This document shows positions 26,893 to 34,180 of a stretch of DNA of 64,000 nucleotides, in pieces. Source of the DNA: Bacillus sp. SJS (GTDB lineage: Bacteria; Bacillota; Bacilli; Bacillales; Bacillaceae); assembly GCF_000732485.2 (NCBI RefSeq), contig NZ_JAQV02000031.1, positions 372,001 through 436,000 on the forward strand, read 5' to 3'. Each line of letters opens with the position of its first letter. Position 1 is the stretch's first letter. The notes below the pieces were generated by a model. That model searched no databases. It was not told the DNA's origin and was given only the letters and a program-made list of their open reading frames with translations. Made by a program: the position numbers and the translations under genes.

Positions 26893-27345
26893 TCAGGAAA
26901 CTTTGCAGCCGCAGCCTCCGCCAGAACCGCAGCCCCCGCCGCATGCTGAAAGGCTGTCAAAAAACGGATTTCCAGTCGGAACTTTCACATGTTCTGAAAC
27001 TGCACTTCCCAGCTGGATGCTAATCTCATCCAGAAGGGTTTGGAGCTCAGTCTCAGCCCGTCTGAACGCAGCTACTTTCTCGTTTAAATCAAGTTCTCTT
27101 TTGATCTCCCGCATATCTTTTGAGATCTGTCTATAGTCAGGATGGTATTTTCCAAATCGCTGGACATCCTCGTATATGTCTTTTACTTTTACAAACCTGC
27201 TGACAATATCCTGTGCCGTTTGATCATTCTTCAAGTCTGCCAGACGCATGCGATAGGCTTCCGCAAGGTCCGACTGCAGGATCATTTCACTAATCTCGTC
27301 AGCCTGATCCAATATTTGCACACTCTCCATTGTTGCATAAACCAA
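26893..27345 (-). CDS. ricF: RicF (YlbF), subunit of the RicAFT RNA-processing complex
   Basis: RicF forms a complex with RicA (YmcA) and RicT (YaaT) that promotes RNase Y cleavage of many transcripts and is needed for competence, sporulation and biofilm formation. The 150-residue helical protein contains VQRFGKYHPDYRQISKDMREIKRELDLNEK and ends in CGGGCGSGGGCGCKVS, the cysteines reported to help hold Fe-S clusters. The TTG at 27345 follows GGAGG by 8 bases and gives an MVYATMES start like B. subtilis YlbF. Confidence 0.88.
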   Translation of the reverse strand: MVYATMESVQILDQADEISEMILQSDLAEAYRMRLADLKNDQTAQDIVSRFVKVKDIYEDVQRFGKYHPDYRQISKDMREIKRELDLNEKVAAFRRAETELQTLLDEISIQLGSAVSEHVKVPTGNPFFDSLSACGGGCGSGGGCGCKVS

Positions 27346-27411
27346 TGACAGCACCTCCAATGACCATTTTACCATGAAAAAGGCTGGAAGAGAACTATCC
27401 CCCTTTTGCAG

Positions 27412-27810
27412 CTAATCGACTTTAACCGTCAAGCTGCGAGGCTTATGGCTGATATCAGGCCTGTTATATGCATGAACATTCAGCAATATTTCATGATATC
27501 CTGTCTTTAAACCGGAAATTGAAAACGCAGGGGTCATGTATCGCTTCTCTTCATTCCCATCAATTGAAACGGTCACAAAAAGCTCTCCTTCTTTCATTTT
27601 TTGATCCGGCACGCCAAAATTTCCTTTAGGAACAAAACACTCTACATAGACGGTATCGCCTTTAACAAAATGATGAATAGAGTAACTTCCCTGCCTCAGT
27701 TCCAGAGCTTTTGCCTCAGCTCCTCCCGCGAAACCCTTCGGCCTGGGCTTATCATTTGTACAGCCAGCTGCCAAGAGTATGAGCATAAGAATAAGGATGG
27801 TCCTTGTCAT
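27412..27810 (-). CDS. Small lipoprotein of unknown function
   Basis: A 132-residue protein with a signal peptide and lipobox LLAAGC (cysteine 17), so it should be anchored to the outer face of the membrane. The mature part looks like an all-beta domain (YSIHHFVKGDTVYVECFVPKG, then YHEILLNVHAYN), reminiscent of immunoglobulin-like or FixH/YtkA-like folds, without catalytic residues. GGAGGTG precedes the ATG at 27810. Its neighbours ricF and ylbE are on the same strand; a terminator separates it from ylbE. Confidence 0.75.
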   Translation of the reverse strand: MTRTILILMLILLAAGCTNDKPRPKGFAGGAEAKALELRQGSYSIHHFVKGDTVYVECFVPKGNFGVPDQKMKEGELFVTVSIDGNEEKRYMTPAFSISGLKTGYHEILLNVHAYNRPDISHKPRSLTVKVD

Positions 27811-27860
27811 AGGTGCACCTCCTTTTCTTACTAGGCTTTGCAATCTTGGACAAAACATGT

Positions 27861-27892
27861 AAAAAAAAGCTTAAGCGTTTTTGCTTAAGCTT
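27861..27892 (-). terminator. Intrinsic terminator of ylbD-ylbE
   Basis: On the minus strand TAAAGCTTAAGC-AAAAA-CGCTTAAGCTTT is followed by a T run. It follows the ylbE stop directly. Confidence 0.8.
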
Positions 27893-28131
27893 TAATCCTG
27901 CTGCTTCATAGACTGAAACATACCAAGCATCATAGAAGCCATCTGAATGGAATTTGAGAATTGCGCTACCTTATGGGGAATGGTTTTCTGGTAATAATTC
28001 ATCATAGCAAGATTCATTTCTTCCAGCGCTTGAGGATTGCGGGAAAGCTTTCGGTACCATTGAGGCTGTTCCCTGATAAATTTTGTGATTTCAGGCTTTG
28101 ATTGGATGTACTCCTGGATTTCTTGTCTCAT
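27892..28131 (-). CDS. ylbE: YlbE-like protein
   Basis: A 79-residue helical protein matching the YlbE family: RQEIQEYIQSKPEITKFIREQPQWYRKLSRNP followed by a methionine-rich helix. Function unknown. It starts 3 bases after ylbD, behind a weak AAAGGA, so translation is probably coupled. Both genes fit spore-associated expression by analogy with B. subtilis. Confidence 0.82.
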   Translation of the reverse strand: MRQEIQEYIQSKPEITKFIREQPQWYRKLSRNPQALEEMNLAMMNYYQKTIPHKVAQFSNSIQMASMMLGMFQSMKQQD

Positions 28132-28134
28132 AGT

Positions 28135-28527
28135 TTAGTCCTTTCTGAAGGAAAAGGGTCTGCTCCCTCCGCTTGAAGATGAGCTCCCCGATCCTTTAGC
28201 AACCCCCAATGTTTCCAGCAGGTTCTGAACCGTCGAAACAGCATTGCTCATTTTGCTCAAGCTGATGTTCATTTCGTTTGCATCCATTTTTTTCACAGCG
28301 GAAAAAAGCTGTGTGACGAATCCTTTTCCATCATCCGTTTCTTTTTCTTCCTGAGTAGCGTCTTTATAATCGTTCCAATAAGCATCATTTTCGCCAAGCA
28401 AATACCAATTCTCATAGTATTCCTGCCATGTTTTTGTCCCTTTTTTCGCTTCTTCAATCATTTTAGGATGCTTTCGGACAAATTCCTTAAACTCCTCAAC
28501 TTTCGGATGCAGCTTTTTCGTAGCCAT
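28135..28527 (-). CDS. ylbD: YlbD, putative spore coat protein
   Basis: A 130-residue protein of the YlbD family, annotated as a coat protein in Bacillus. The N-terminal half has FVRKHPKMIEEAKKGTKTWQEYYENWYLLGE, the family signature; the C-terminus is low-complexity Ser/Gly ending in basic residues. The ATG at 28527 follows AGGGGTGAGG. It is the first gene of a ylbD-ylbE pair. Confidence 0.82.
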   Translation of the reverse strand: MATKKLHPKVEEFKEFVRKHPKMIEEAKKGTKTWQEYYENWYLLGENDAYWNDYKDATQEEKETDDGKGFVTQLFSAVKKMDANEMNISLSKMSNAVSTVQNLLETLGVAKGSGSSSSSGGSRPFSFRKD

Positions 28528-28655
28528 TTGCCTCACCCCTTTTACTTACGCCTAGTATAATTTAAGCAAAAGGCACCCAATTGGTTCGCCTAAATTTTTC
28601 ACACAGCCTTGTCATTCTGATAATATAAAAAGAAAACACCGAAAGGGATGCAGCA

Positions 28656-29147
28656 ATGAACAAAGAACAGATGAAGCAGCAAACATTCGAGCTTATTGAT
28701 CAGCTATCCCCCAATGAAACAGATGATTTTCTTCTGCTTCTTGAGGCAATGAAACGAAAAAATCAAAAAATCAGCAGTACATATATCGGGGCCCTTCTTC
28801 AGGCAGAAGGTCAAGATGGCGACGACGAATTTTCCGTAACCATACCGAATACAGCATTAATCCAAAACTCCCTGGATATAGTACATGGAGGAATCACAGC
28901 GACACTCGCTGATTCAGCCATGGGTACCCTTGCACATAAACTTTTACCCGCACATCTTGCAGCCGTCACTTCAGAGCTTAAAATCAATTATACAGCTCCA
29001 GGAATCGGTTCTTTCCTGACATGCAAAGCAAAGCTAATTCATAAAGGAACGAAAACACTGCTAATGGAATCGAGCATTTACAGGGAAGATGGGAAACTGA
29101 TCGCATACAGCACGGCTACCTTTTTTATTATAGAAAGAAAAAAATGA
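28656..29147 (+). CDS. PaaI-type hot-dog thioesterase
   Basis: A 163-residue hot-dog-fold protein. The helix motif VHGGITATLADSAMGTLA (about residues 77-94) is the PaaI/YdiI signature with the active-site HGG. Expected activity is hydrolysis of an acyl- or aryl-CoA; the substrate is unknown. An N-terminal helical extension of about 35 residues precedes the fold. It is a single gene between divergent ylbD and convergent ylbC and ends at a terminator. Confidence 0.83.
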   Translation: MNKEQMKQQTFELIDQLSPNETDDFLLLLEAMKRKNQKISSTYIGALLQAEGQDGDDEFSVTIPNTALIQNSLDIVHGGITATLADSAMGTLAHKLLPAHLAAVTSELKINYTAPGIGSFLTCKAKLIHKGTKTLLMESSIYREDGKLIAYSTATFFIIERKK

Positions 29148-29175
29148 TAACCCGATGCGGTTATCATTTTTTACT
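29145..29175 (+). terminator. Intrinsic terminator of the thioesterase gene
   Basis: TGATAACC-CGATGC-GGTTATCA followed by six T overlaps the stop codon. Confidence 0.8.
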
Positions 29176-30202
29176 TCCCTATGAAATCCTGTGTATAGTA
29201 ATCTTTATAAACTCCGACTCCAAGATGGGTGAACTCTTTATTGAGCAATGCTTTCCTGTGACCTTCACTGTTCAGCCAGCCTTCTACAGAAGAAATACTG
29301 TCACTGTAGTGGGCAGCAATATTTTCACCTGCCGTTTGATAAGGAATTCGGTCCCGCTTTAACCGGTCAGCAAGAGTCCCCTGTGTGGGTGAATCATGAG
29401 CAAAATATTGCTGGTCTGCCATATCTTTGCTATGTGAAAACGCTGTTCGGGCCGTATTCGGGTCCCAGCTTAAAGGGGCCAATTCATGACGGTTTCGTAT
29501 GACATTGGTAATATCTAATATTTGCCTCTCCTGCGCACGCTGAATATCCTTCTCCTCTTCTTCAGACACAGTCTTGGCATTAATCAGCTTTCCTCTGTAA
29601 ACGACTTCATAGGGACGCTGTTTTATAAAGGTTTCTTTGTCGGTCGCGCGAATACTTGACAGTGTCCCATCAAACTTATCAATATAAAGCTGAATGATTG
29701 TCCCATCAGCTTCAATGGCAGGACGCGTATTCATATCTTCCTCTGATAGTTCGAATCGATATGAATTTCCATCATGCTCCATTGATAGCGAGGAAGAAAT
29801 CGGTGCAGTCTGATAAACCTCGCTCAGCGGCTCACCCAGCTTATAAGGATTCATATTCACACCATTTCCGATCGCATAGACAGAAACCACTTTATCCGCC
29901 AGAACACCAATCTGTACGTATTGATTGTTTCCTCCATTGTAGATCCACCATTGATAATCATATTGTGATGGATCTTTCCTGGAAGGTTCCCCGAGTTCTT
30001 TAAGAACCTGTCCTGATGACTGGCCCATTAAAGAAAGCAGTCCTTTATCGGGCAGGTCAATAGCTTGATTGGGGGTATCTTCTTCATTTGAAAGCTGTAA
30101 ATCTTTCTTTTCTTCTATTCGGTTAGGAGGCTGTTCTGCAAACTTAATAAATACGGTATAGGTACTTATAATAATGGCAATGACCAAAATGGATTTAAAC
30201 AA
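29171..30202 (-). CDS. ylbC: CAP-domain protein YlbC
   Basis: A 343-residue protein with an N-terminal membrane segment or signal (about 3-20), a CAP-associated N-terminal domain (about 55-195, including QWWIYNGGNNQYVQIGV) and a C-terminal CAP/SCP domain (about 230-343, with AFSHSKDMADQQYFAHDS and GENIAAHYSDS), the pattern of Bacillus YlbC. Function unknown; it is likely extracytoplasmic. The TTG at 30202 is far from the best site (GGGGG); an in-frame CTG at 30211 would be better spaced. Confidence 0.87.
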   Translation of the reverse strand: MFKSILVIAIIISTYTVFIKFAEQPPNRIEEKKDLQLSNEEDTPNQAIDLPDKGLLSLMGQSSGQVLKELGEPSRKDPSQYDYQWWIYNGGNNQYVQIGVLADKVVSVYAIGNGVNMNPYKLGEPLSEVYQTAPISSSLSMEHDGNSYRFELSEEDMNTRPAIEADGTIIQLYIDKFDGTLSSIRATDKETFIKQRPYEVVYRGKLINAKTVSEEEEKDIQRAQERQILDITNVIRNRHELAPLSWDPNTARTAFSHSKDMADQQYFAHDSPTQGTLADRLKRDRIPYQTAGENIAAHYSDSISSVEGWLNSEGHRKALLNKEFTHLGVGVYKDYYTQDFIGK

Positions 30203-30464
30203 ACGTCTCAGCTAAATTACCCCCGCTTTTCATTTTAAATTAATCCTGCTGTTACAAGTCATTTAATCAGAAAAGACTTCCAATTTCAATAAATAAGGCG
30301 AAACTGTCATGTTATGGTTAAATAGTATGTCTAAAATGCTTGCATTTAATACCGATTTTCCCAAATGGACCCATATCCGGATTGAAAGTCTGACTGTTTC
30401 ATACTATTATAAGAATATGGGATGAAAAGCGTTTACATAAGGGTGGAAGGGAGAATACGGTCTT

Positions 30465-30824
30465 ATGAAATTCGAAGGAACAGGGCTTGACCAGCAAACC
30501 GCAGAATTAAGCAGGCTTGATTTTTTAATGGAGCAGCATGGATTAATTCGCGCCGGACAGTGGGACTATGAACGCGTTACCTATGATAAGAAAATGGAAC
30601 AGCTGGGGGAAATTTATTATTTTAGGATTCAAGGCTATATTACAGAAGGTGAAGTGGGTGGAAGACACGCGGTTGTAAAATTATTAACACCCCTTCTGGG
30701 AAAGCATTATTATCCCCATGGCGTGGAATATGGCGAGGGAGAAGATTTTCCCGAACCGATTGTCCAATCCTGCGAAAACACCATTAAGCGTTTAAAAAAA
30801 GACTTGGAAGCGATTACGCTTTAA
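30465..30824 (+). CDS. ylbA: YugN-like family protein YlbA
   Basis: A 119-residue soluble protein of the YugN-like family: MKFEGTGLDQQTAELSRLDFLMEQHGLIRAGQWDYERVTYD, then YFRIQGYITEGEVG. Function unknown. GGAAGGGAG precedes the ATG. It occupies the ylbA position next to the cta genes, and the plus-strand terminator after it is shared with the acetyltransferase on the other strand. Confidence 0.8.
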   Translation: MKFEGTGLDQQTAELSRLDFLMEQHGLIRAGQWDYERVTYDKKMEQLGEIYYFRIQGYITEGEVGGRHAVVKLLTPLLGKHYYPHGVEYGEGEDFPEPIVQSCENTIKRLKKDLEAITL

Positions 30825-30856
30825 AAAGACAGAAGCCTTGCTTTTGTCTTTTTTAC
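30823..30856 (+). terminator. Intrinsic terminator of ylbA
   Basis: AAAAGACA-GAAGCCTTGCT-TTTGTCTTTT continues into a T run directly after the ylbA stop. Confidence 0.7.
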
Positions 30857-31350
30857 TTTGACAGGCTCCAGCTTAAATAGGATTTCTCCTTCCTATTACA
30901 TATGAGACCGAGCCTGCTAAGAATGCCAATCGTCTTTACCTGTTCAATATGGCATTCTGTAGAAATGCATTTCACCCCTTTTTGTTCAAAAAGCCAATCA
31001 AAAAAATGGCTTACTGCCTCAAATCCATTCTCTTTTCGATAGTCAGGGTGAATACGAAAGTCAAAGTCTACAGTGCCATCTTGATCCGGCTTTGAATAAA
31101 TGTAAAAATCTCCGATCATCTTCTTTTCCCTGTGGTGAATAATCAGCCAAATGCCCCAACCATACTCAGACCGGTCCTTCTCCAGTCTTTCTATGTAAAA
31201 AGGCAAAATTCCTTGACTCATTGATGAAGGCCAGTCCTCTGGAATGACAATAGGAGATCGCTTGGCCAGTTCCTTTTTATGCAGAATGAGCGACTTCGCC
31301 AAATCCAAGGAGCAGGGAATGAGCAGCAGCTCATCTGTTAGAATTTCCAT
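30853..31350 (-). CDS. GNAT-family N-acetyltransferase
   Basis: A 165-residue protein resembling ribosomal-protein alanine acetyltransferases and related GNAT enzymes: LLLIPCSLDLAKSLI at the start, then FDFRIHPDYRKENGFEAVSHFFDWLFEQ as motif A and an ILSRLGLICNRKEKSYLSW C-terminus. The acetyl-CoA loop is a weak version of the RxxGxA/G pattern (RKENGF). Substrate unknown. AAAGGAGGG precedes the ATG at 31350. It lies between ylbA and the oxidase genes and has no equivalent in the remembered B. subtilis order. Confidence 0.7.
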   Translation of the reverse strand: MEILTDELLLIPCSLDLAKSLILHKKELAKRSPIVIPEDWPSSMSQGILPFYIERLEKDRSEYGWGIWLIIHHREKKMIGDFYIYSKPDQDGTVDFDFRIHPDYRKENGFEAVSHFFDWLFEQKGVKCISTECHIEQVKTIGILSRLGLICNRKEKSYLSWSLSK

Positions 31351-31378
31351 CGCTTTCCCTCCTTTGCATTTAACCAAA

Positions 31379-31418
31379 TAAAAAAGGGTTACAGAATTAT
31401 ATTCTGCACCCCCCTTGT
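31379..31418 (-). terminator. Intrinsic terminator of the cta operon
   Basis: On the minus strand GGGGTGCAGAAT-ATA-ATTCTGTAACCC is followed by six T, just after the DUF420 gene. Confidence 0.75.
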
Positions 31419-31424
31419 ATTATG

Positions 31425-31886
31425 TTAAAAGCCAGTAATTGCCTTAATGACGGGAACTGTTTCTCCCCCGCCATAAATAATGTATAAAAGCATATAAACA
31501 GTGACTCCTGTTATTGCTGTCGAAAACCAGATAATGCTTGTGATTGGTCCAAGCCTTCTATGGCGGATTATTTTTCGTTTGTAGCCGGACCAGATCGAGA
31601 TAATTCCAAAAACTCCCCCTGAAGCTGCAAGAAAGATATGAAAGATTAAAAAGATTAAATAAAAAACTTTAACACTCGGGGGTCCTCCAAAGGCCGTATT
31701 TCCGTCGAAAACAGTTCTGGAAACGTAAACGATAAAAAAAACAAGCGCAAAAACACCGGCCCATGTCATCGCTTTACGATGAGCCTCTACACGGCGTTTA
31801 GCAATCAAATACCAGCCAATGGCAACAAATACGGCACTGATTACAATAAAGGCTGTGCTGATCGTTGGAAGAAGAGGCAAGTACAT
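31425..31886 (-). CDS. ctaM: DUF420 membrane protein, CtaM-type oxidase biogenesis factor
   Basis: A 153-residue protein with four to five membrane segments (about 8-28, 37-57, 74-98, 110-130). The family DUF420 includes Staphylococcus CtaM, needed for activity of a heme-copper oxidase. Histidines in AHRKAMTWAGVF, FHIFLAASGG and RHRRLGP are the conserved polar positions. The ATG at 31886 follows AAAGGAG. It lies 35 bases after ctaG and before a terminator, so it is the last gene of the cta operon, which supports the role. Confidence 0.8.
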   Translation of the reverse strand: MYLPLLPTISTAFIVISAVFVAIGWYLIAKRRVEAHRKAMTWAGVFALVFFIVYVSRTVFDGNTAFGGPPSVKVFYLIFLIFHIFLAASGGVFGIISIWSGYKRKIIRHRRLGPITSIIWFSTAITGVTVYMLLYIIYGGGETVPVIKAITGF

Positions 31887-31921
31887 ATGCAAAGACTCCT
31901 TTTATTTGAATGATGTCACAA

Positions 31922-32830
31922 TCAAATGCGATGCTCTTTTTCTGAGAGGATTGCCTGCAGCTCCCGATTATCCTTTTCTCTTTCGATTCTTACCCACTTA
32001 AAGAAAATATATCCAAGAATCGTGCCGTAAACAGCCTCCTGGATGATTTTCATTAATATGCCCCCGAGCTGCTGATCCTCGGTTAACGGCATAGAAGTAA
32101 AAACTTCCGGGCCTGACAGGTTTAGCCCCGATAACATGTTTCCAGGTACACAGAGCGCCATTGCGTTCATCCAGGAAGCAGGATCGGAATAAGCTGCATA
32201 AAGCGGATCCTTTGCAAAAATGATCAGCGCACACGCAGGTGTCAGGAGAACACCATTAGCAAAAATATACCCTATTTTCATAAGGCTGGACATCTCGTCC
32301 GAATTTCCGCGTTTTCTAAATACAGGCCACCACATACATATGGATGTCAAAAAAATAAGACTCGTAGCGGCAGCGTGATAGACAGGATTAGTTTTGACAA
32401 TATCGAATACGAGGGGTGTATGATACAAGGAAAAAATGCCATTAAACAAAATTAATGCCAGGATCGGCTGAGTCAAAAACATAAAAATCTGCCTGACTGG
32501 CGAACGCAGTAAAATCACATTCCAAATCCAGCCTGGTATCCCAATGATAAGCAGCGGTGTAACAACTAAATATACCAAGGCCATCTGAGTCATATGCACA
32601 CTAAAAAGGATATGGCCCAGCAGATCAAGAGGACTTCCTTTCAAAATGTAAAGAAGTGCTAGTCCTCCATAAAATGAAGCTTTCTGCTGCCAGGATACTT
32701 CCTCAGAGTACTTAAACCATTTGTTTCGATGCCTGACTGCTGAAAAATACAATGCTGCAAGGATTCCTAATATAGCGAGATAATAAGGACTCCATAACGC
32801 CTCAAATCCGAACAATGCCAAATTTCCCAA
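31922..32830 (-). CDS. ctaG: Cytochrome c oxidase assembly factor CtaG
   Basis: A 302-residue membrane protein with about seven hydrophobic segments, belonging to the caa3-type CtaG family required for maturation of the CuA/heme oxidase in Bacillus. Family features include FYGGLALLYILKGSPLDLLGHILFSVHMTQMALVYLVVTPLLI and a basic acidic cytoplasmic tail. The TTG at 32830 follows GGAGGAG; the frame is open back to 32866 but without a usable site. About 400 bp of repeat-rich DNA separate it from ctaF. Confidence 0.88.
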   Translation of the reverse strand: MGNLALFGFEALWSPYYLAILGILAALYFSAVRHRNKWFKYSEEVSWQQKASFYGGLALLYILKGSPLDLLGHILFSVHMTQMALVYLVVTPLLIIGIPGWIWNVILLRSPVRQIFMFLTQPILALILFNGIFSLYHTPLVFDIVKTNPVYHAAATSLIFLTSICMWWPVFRKRGNSDEMSSLMKIGYIFANGVLLTPACALIIFAKDPLYAAYSDPASWMNAMALCVPGNMLSGLNLSGPEVFTSMPLTEDQQLGGILMKIIQEAVYGTILGYIFFKWVRIEREKDNRELQAILSEKEHRI

Positions 32831-33226
32831 AGATGTCTCCTCCTCCCGGCTGCCCGCAGAAGGCAATTAGTCCATCGAAGCGGCCGAACTTAGCAGCTTA
32901 CAGCTAAGGAAAAATAGGATTTCTTCCTGCTAATTAGCCAGTAATCCATTCAGATGCAAATAAAACAAGATAAAGGCCTTCGGAGCAGCGGCAGGACGCC
33001 GCGCTTTTAGCATACATTACTAGAAGCGCCCTCCGCTTTTCTGCTTTGTACAGCTCCAGGCGCTAGCGCTTCGGCCGCTTCGCTCTCTCGGGCACGCAGG
33101 ATGCGGGTCAGTTCTGCGTTGCGACAGGACGTCGCGCTCTTAGCAGAACATCCCCTTATTTGAACGCCTTTCGGTCGAGAGCTCCACCGTCTCTCAGCGC
33201 TGGGCAAGCGCCCTCCGCTTTTCTTT
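32831..33226. repeat. Repeat-rich ctaF-ctaG gap with GC-rich element, copy 2
   Basis: The gap holds a composite of dispersed elements. The minus strand of 33059-33145 repeats the order seen at 24184-24265: GACGTCCTGTCGCAACGCAG, CTGACCCGCATCCTGCG, then GAAGCGCTAGCGCCTGGAGC. GCGCCCTCCGCTTTTCT occurs twice (about 33037 and 33207), and GCAGGACGCCGCGCTTTTA is echoed by ACAGGACGTCGCGCTCTTA. The short ORF across it on the minus strand is not a gene. It interrupts an operon that is normally contiguous. Confidence 0.7.
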
Positions 33227-33559
33227 TTACCACCAGACGATTGTCATAAATGTGAGTACTGTTAGGGCGGCGACGAAGACTCCTGAGTATAGGAAAAGGG
33301 CAGGTGCTTCGTGGCCTTTGTGATTCATGTGCATGAAATAGTAGAGCTGGAAAGCGACCTGCACTAAGGCCAAAAGGATAATGAATGGTACGGTGAACCA
33401 ATGCTCGATACCCTTATAACCAACTGCCATAAATGCCAGTACGGTTAAAAAGAGCATCATTCCAAATGATACAAGCTGATATTTCATGTCTTCAGCGTTT
33501 TTCCTTTTACGATAGGCAAGATCTACCTTTGGGTTACCTGAATTTTGATGTTGAGCCAT
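33227..33559 (-). CDS. ctaF: Cytochrome c oxidase subunit IV
   Basis: A 110-residue small subunit with three membrane segments (about 27-47, 52-73, 82-106), of the bacterial COX4 type (VDLAYRKRKNAEDMKYQ before the first helix). It helps stabilise the caa3 oxidase. The ATG is immediately after the ctaE stop codon, with GGTGGGG upstream. The GC-rich repeat starts directly after it. Confidence 0.92.
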   Translation of the reverse strand: MAQHQNSGNPKVDLAYRKRKNAEDMKYQLVSFGMMLFLTVLAFMAVGYKGIEHWFTVPFIILLALVQVAFQLYYFMHMNHKGHEAPALFLYSGVFVAALTVLTFMTIVWW

Positions 33560-34180
33560 TTACCCCACCATCCCCATTAAGTATACGACTGTGAAAATGA
33601 ATACCCAGACTACATCAATGAAATGCCAGTAAAGACTGGCTACATAGAATTTAGGTGCGTTATATAGGCTTAATCCTCTCTTGCTGTTTCTTATGATAAG
33701 GGTCGCAATCCACAAAAGTCCAAAAGTTACGTGGGCTCCGTGCGTTCCTACAAGAGTGTAAAAGGCTGATCCAAAAGCATTTGTTGTAATGGTAAAATCC
33801 TTCTCGTGAACATAGTGATTAAATTCGTAAATTTCAAGTCCAAGGAACCCCGCACCAAGAAGCAACGTAATACCAAGCCAAATCTGCATTTGTTTAAAGT
33901 TAAAATTTTTCATATGGTACATTGCATAAACACTCGTCAAACTGCTTGTCAACAACAGCATGGTTGCGATAAATACAATAGGCAGTTCAAACAGTTCTTC
34001 CGGCGGCCCGCCTTTAGGTGATTGCCTAAGTGCCAGAAAAGTAGCAAACAGAGAGGCAAACAGGACAGTTTCTCCTCCTAGGAAAAGCCAAAAGCCCACA
34101 AATTTATTTTTTCCTTCAAGGGTTGCTTTTTCAGGAGATTCCGGGAAAGTTTCAGCTGTTAGCTTTTCTTCAGCATGCAT
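33560..34180 (-). CDS. ctaE: Cytochrome c oxidase subunit III
   Basis: A 206-residue five-helix subunit III of the heme-copper oxidase: GFWLFLGGETVLFASLFATF, then NAFGSAFYTLVGTHGAHVTFGLLW and LYWHFIDVVWVFIFTVVYL. It lacks the two extra N-terminal helices, as usual in the Bacillus caa3 enzyme. Its ATG overlaps the ctaD stop by one base. Confidence 0.94.
   Translation of the reverse strand: MHAEEKLTAETFPESPEKATLEGKNKFVGFWLFLGGETVLFASLFATFLALRQSPKGGPPEELFELPIVFIATMLLLTSSLTSVYAMYHMKNFNFKQMQIWLGITLLLGAGFLGLEIYEFNHYVHEKDFTITTNAFGSAFYTLVGTHGAHVTFGLLWIATLIIRNSKRGLSLYNAPKFYVASLYWHFIDVVWVFIFTVVYLMGMVG

Noticed and set aside
30425-30440. cre-like TGAAAAGCGTTTACA before ylbA
   Set aside because: The half-sites are one base too far apart for the 14-bp consensus, leaving two mismatches in the best register; not strong enough to list.
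33007-33401. Minus-strand ORFs of 66 and 81 residues around ctaF
   Set aside because: The first is the dispersed GC-rich repeat and the second overlaps ctaF in another frame; neither has a ribosome site.
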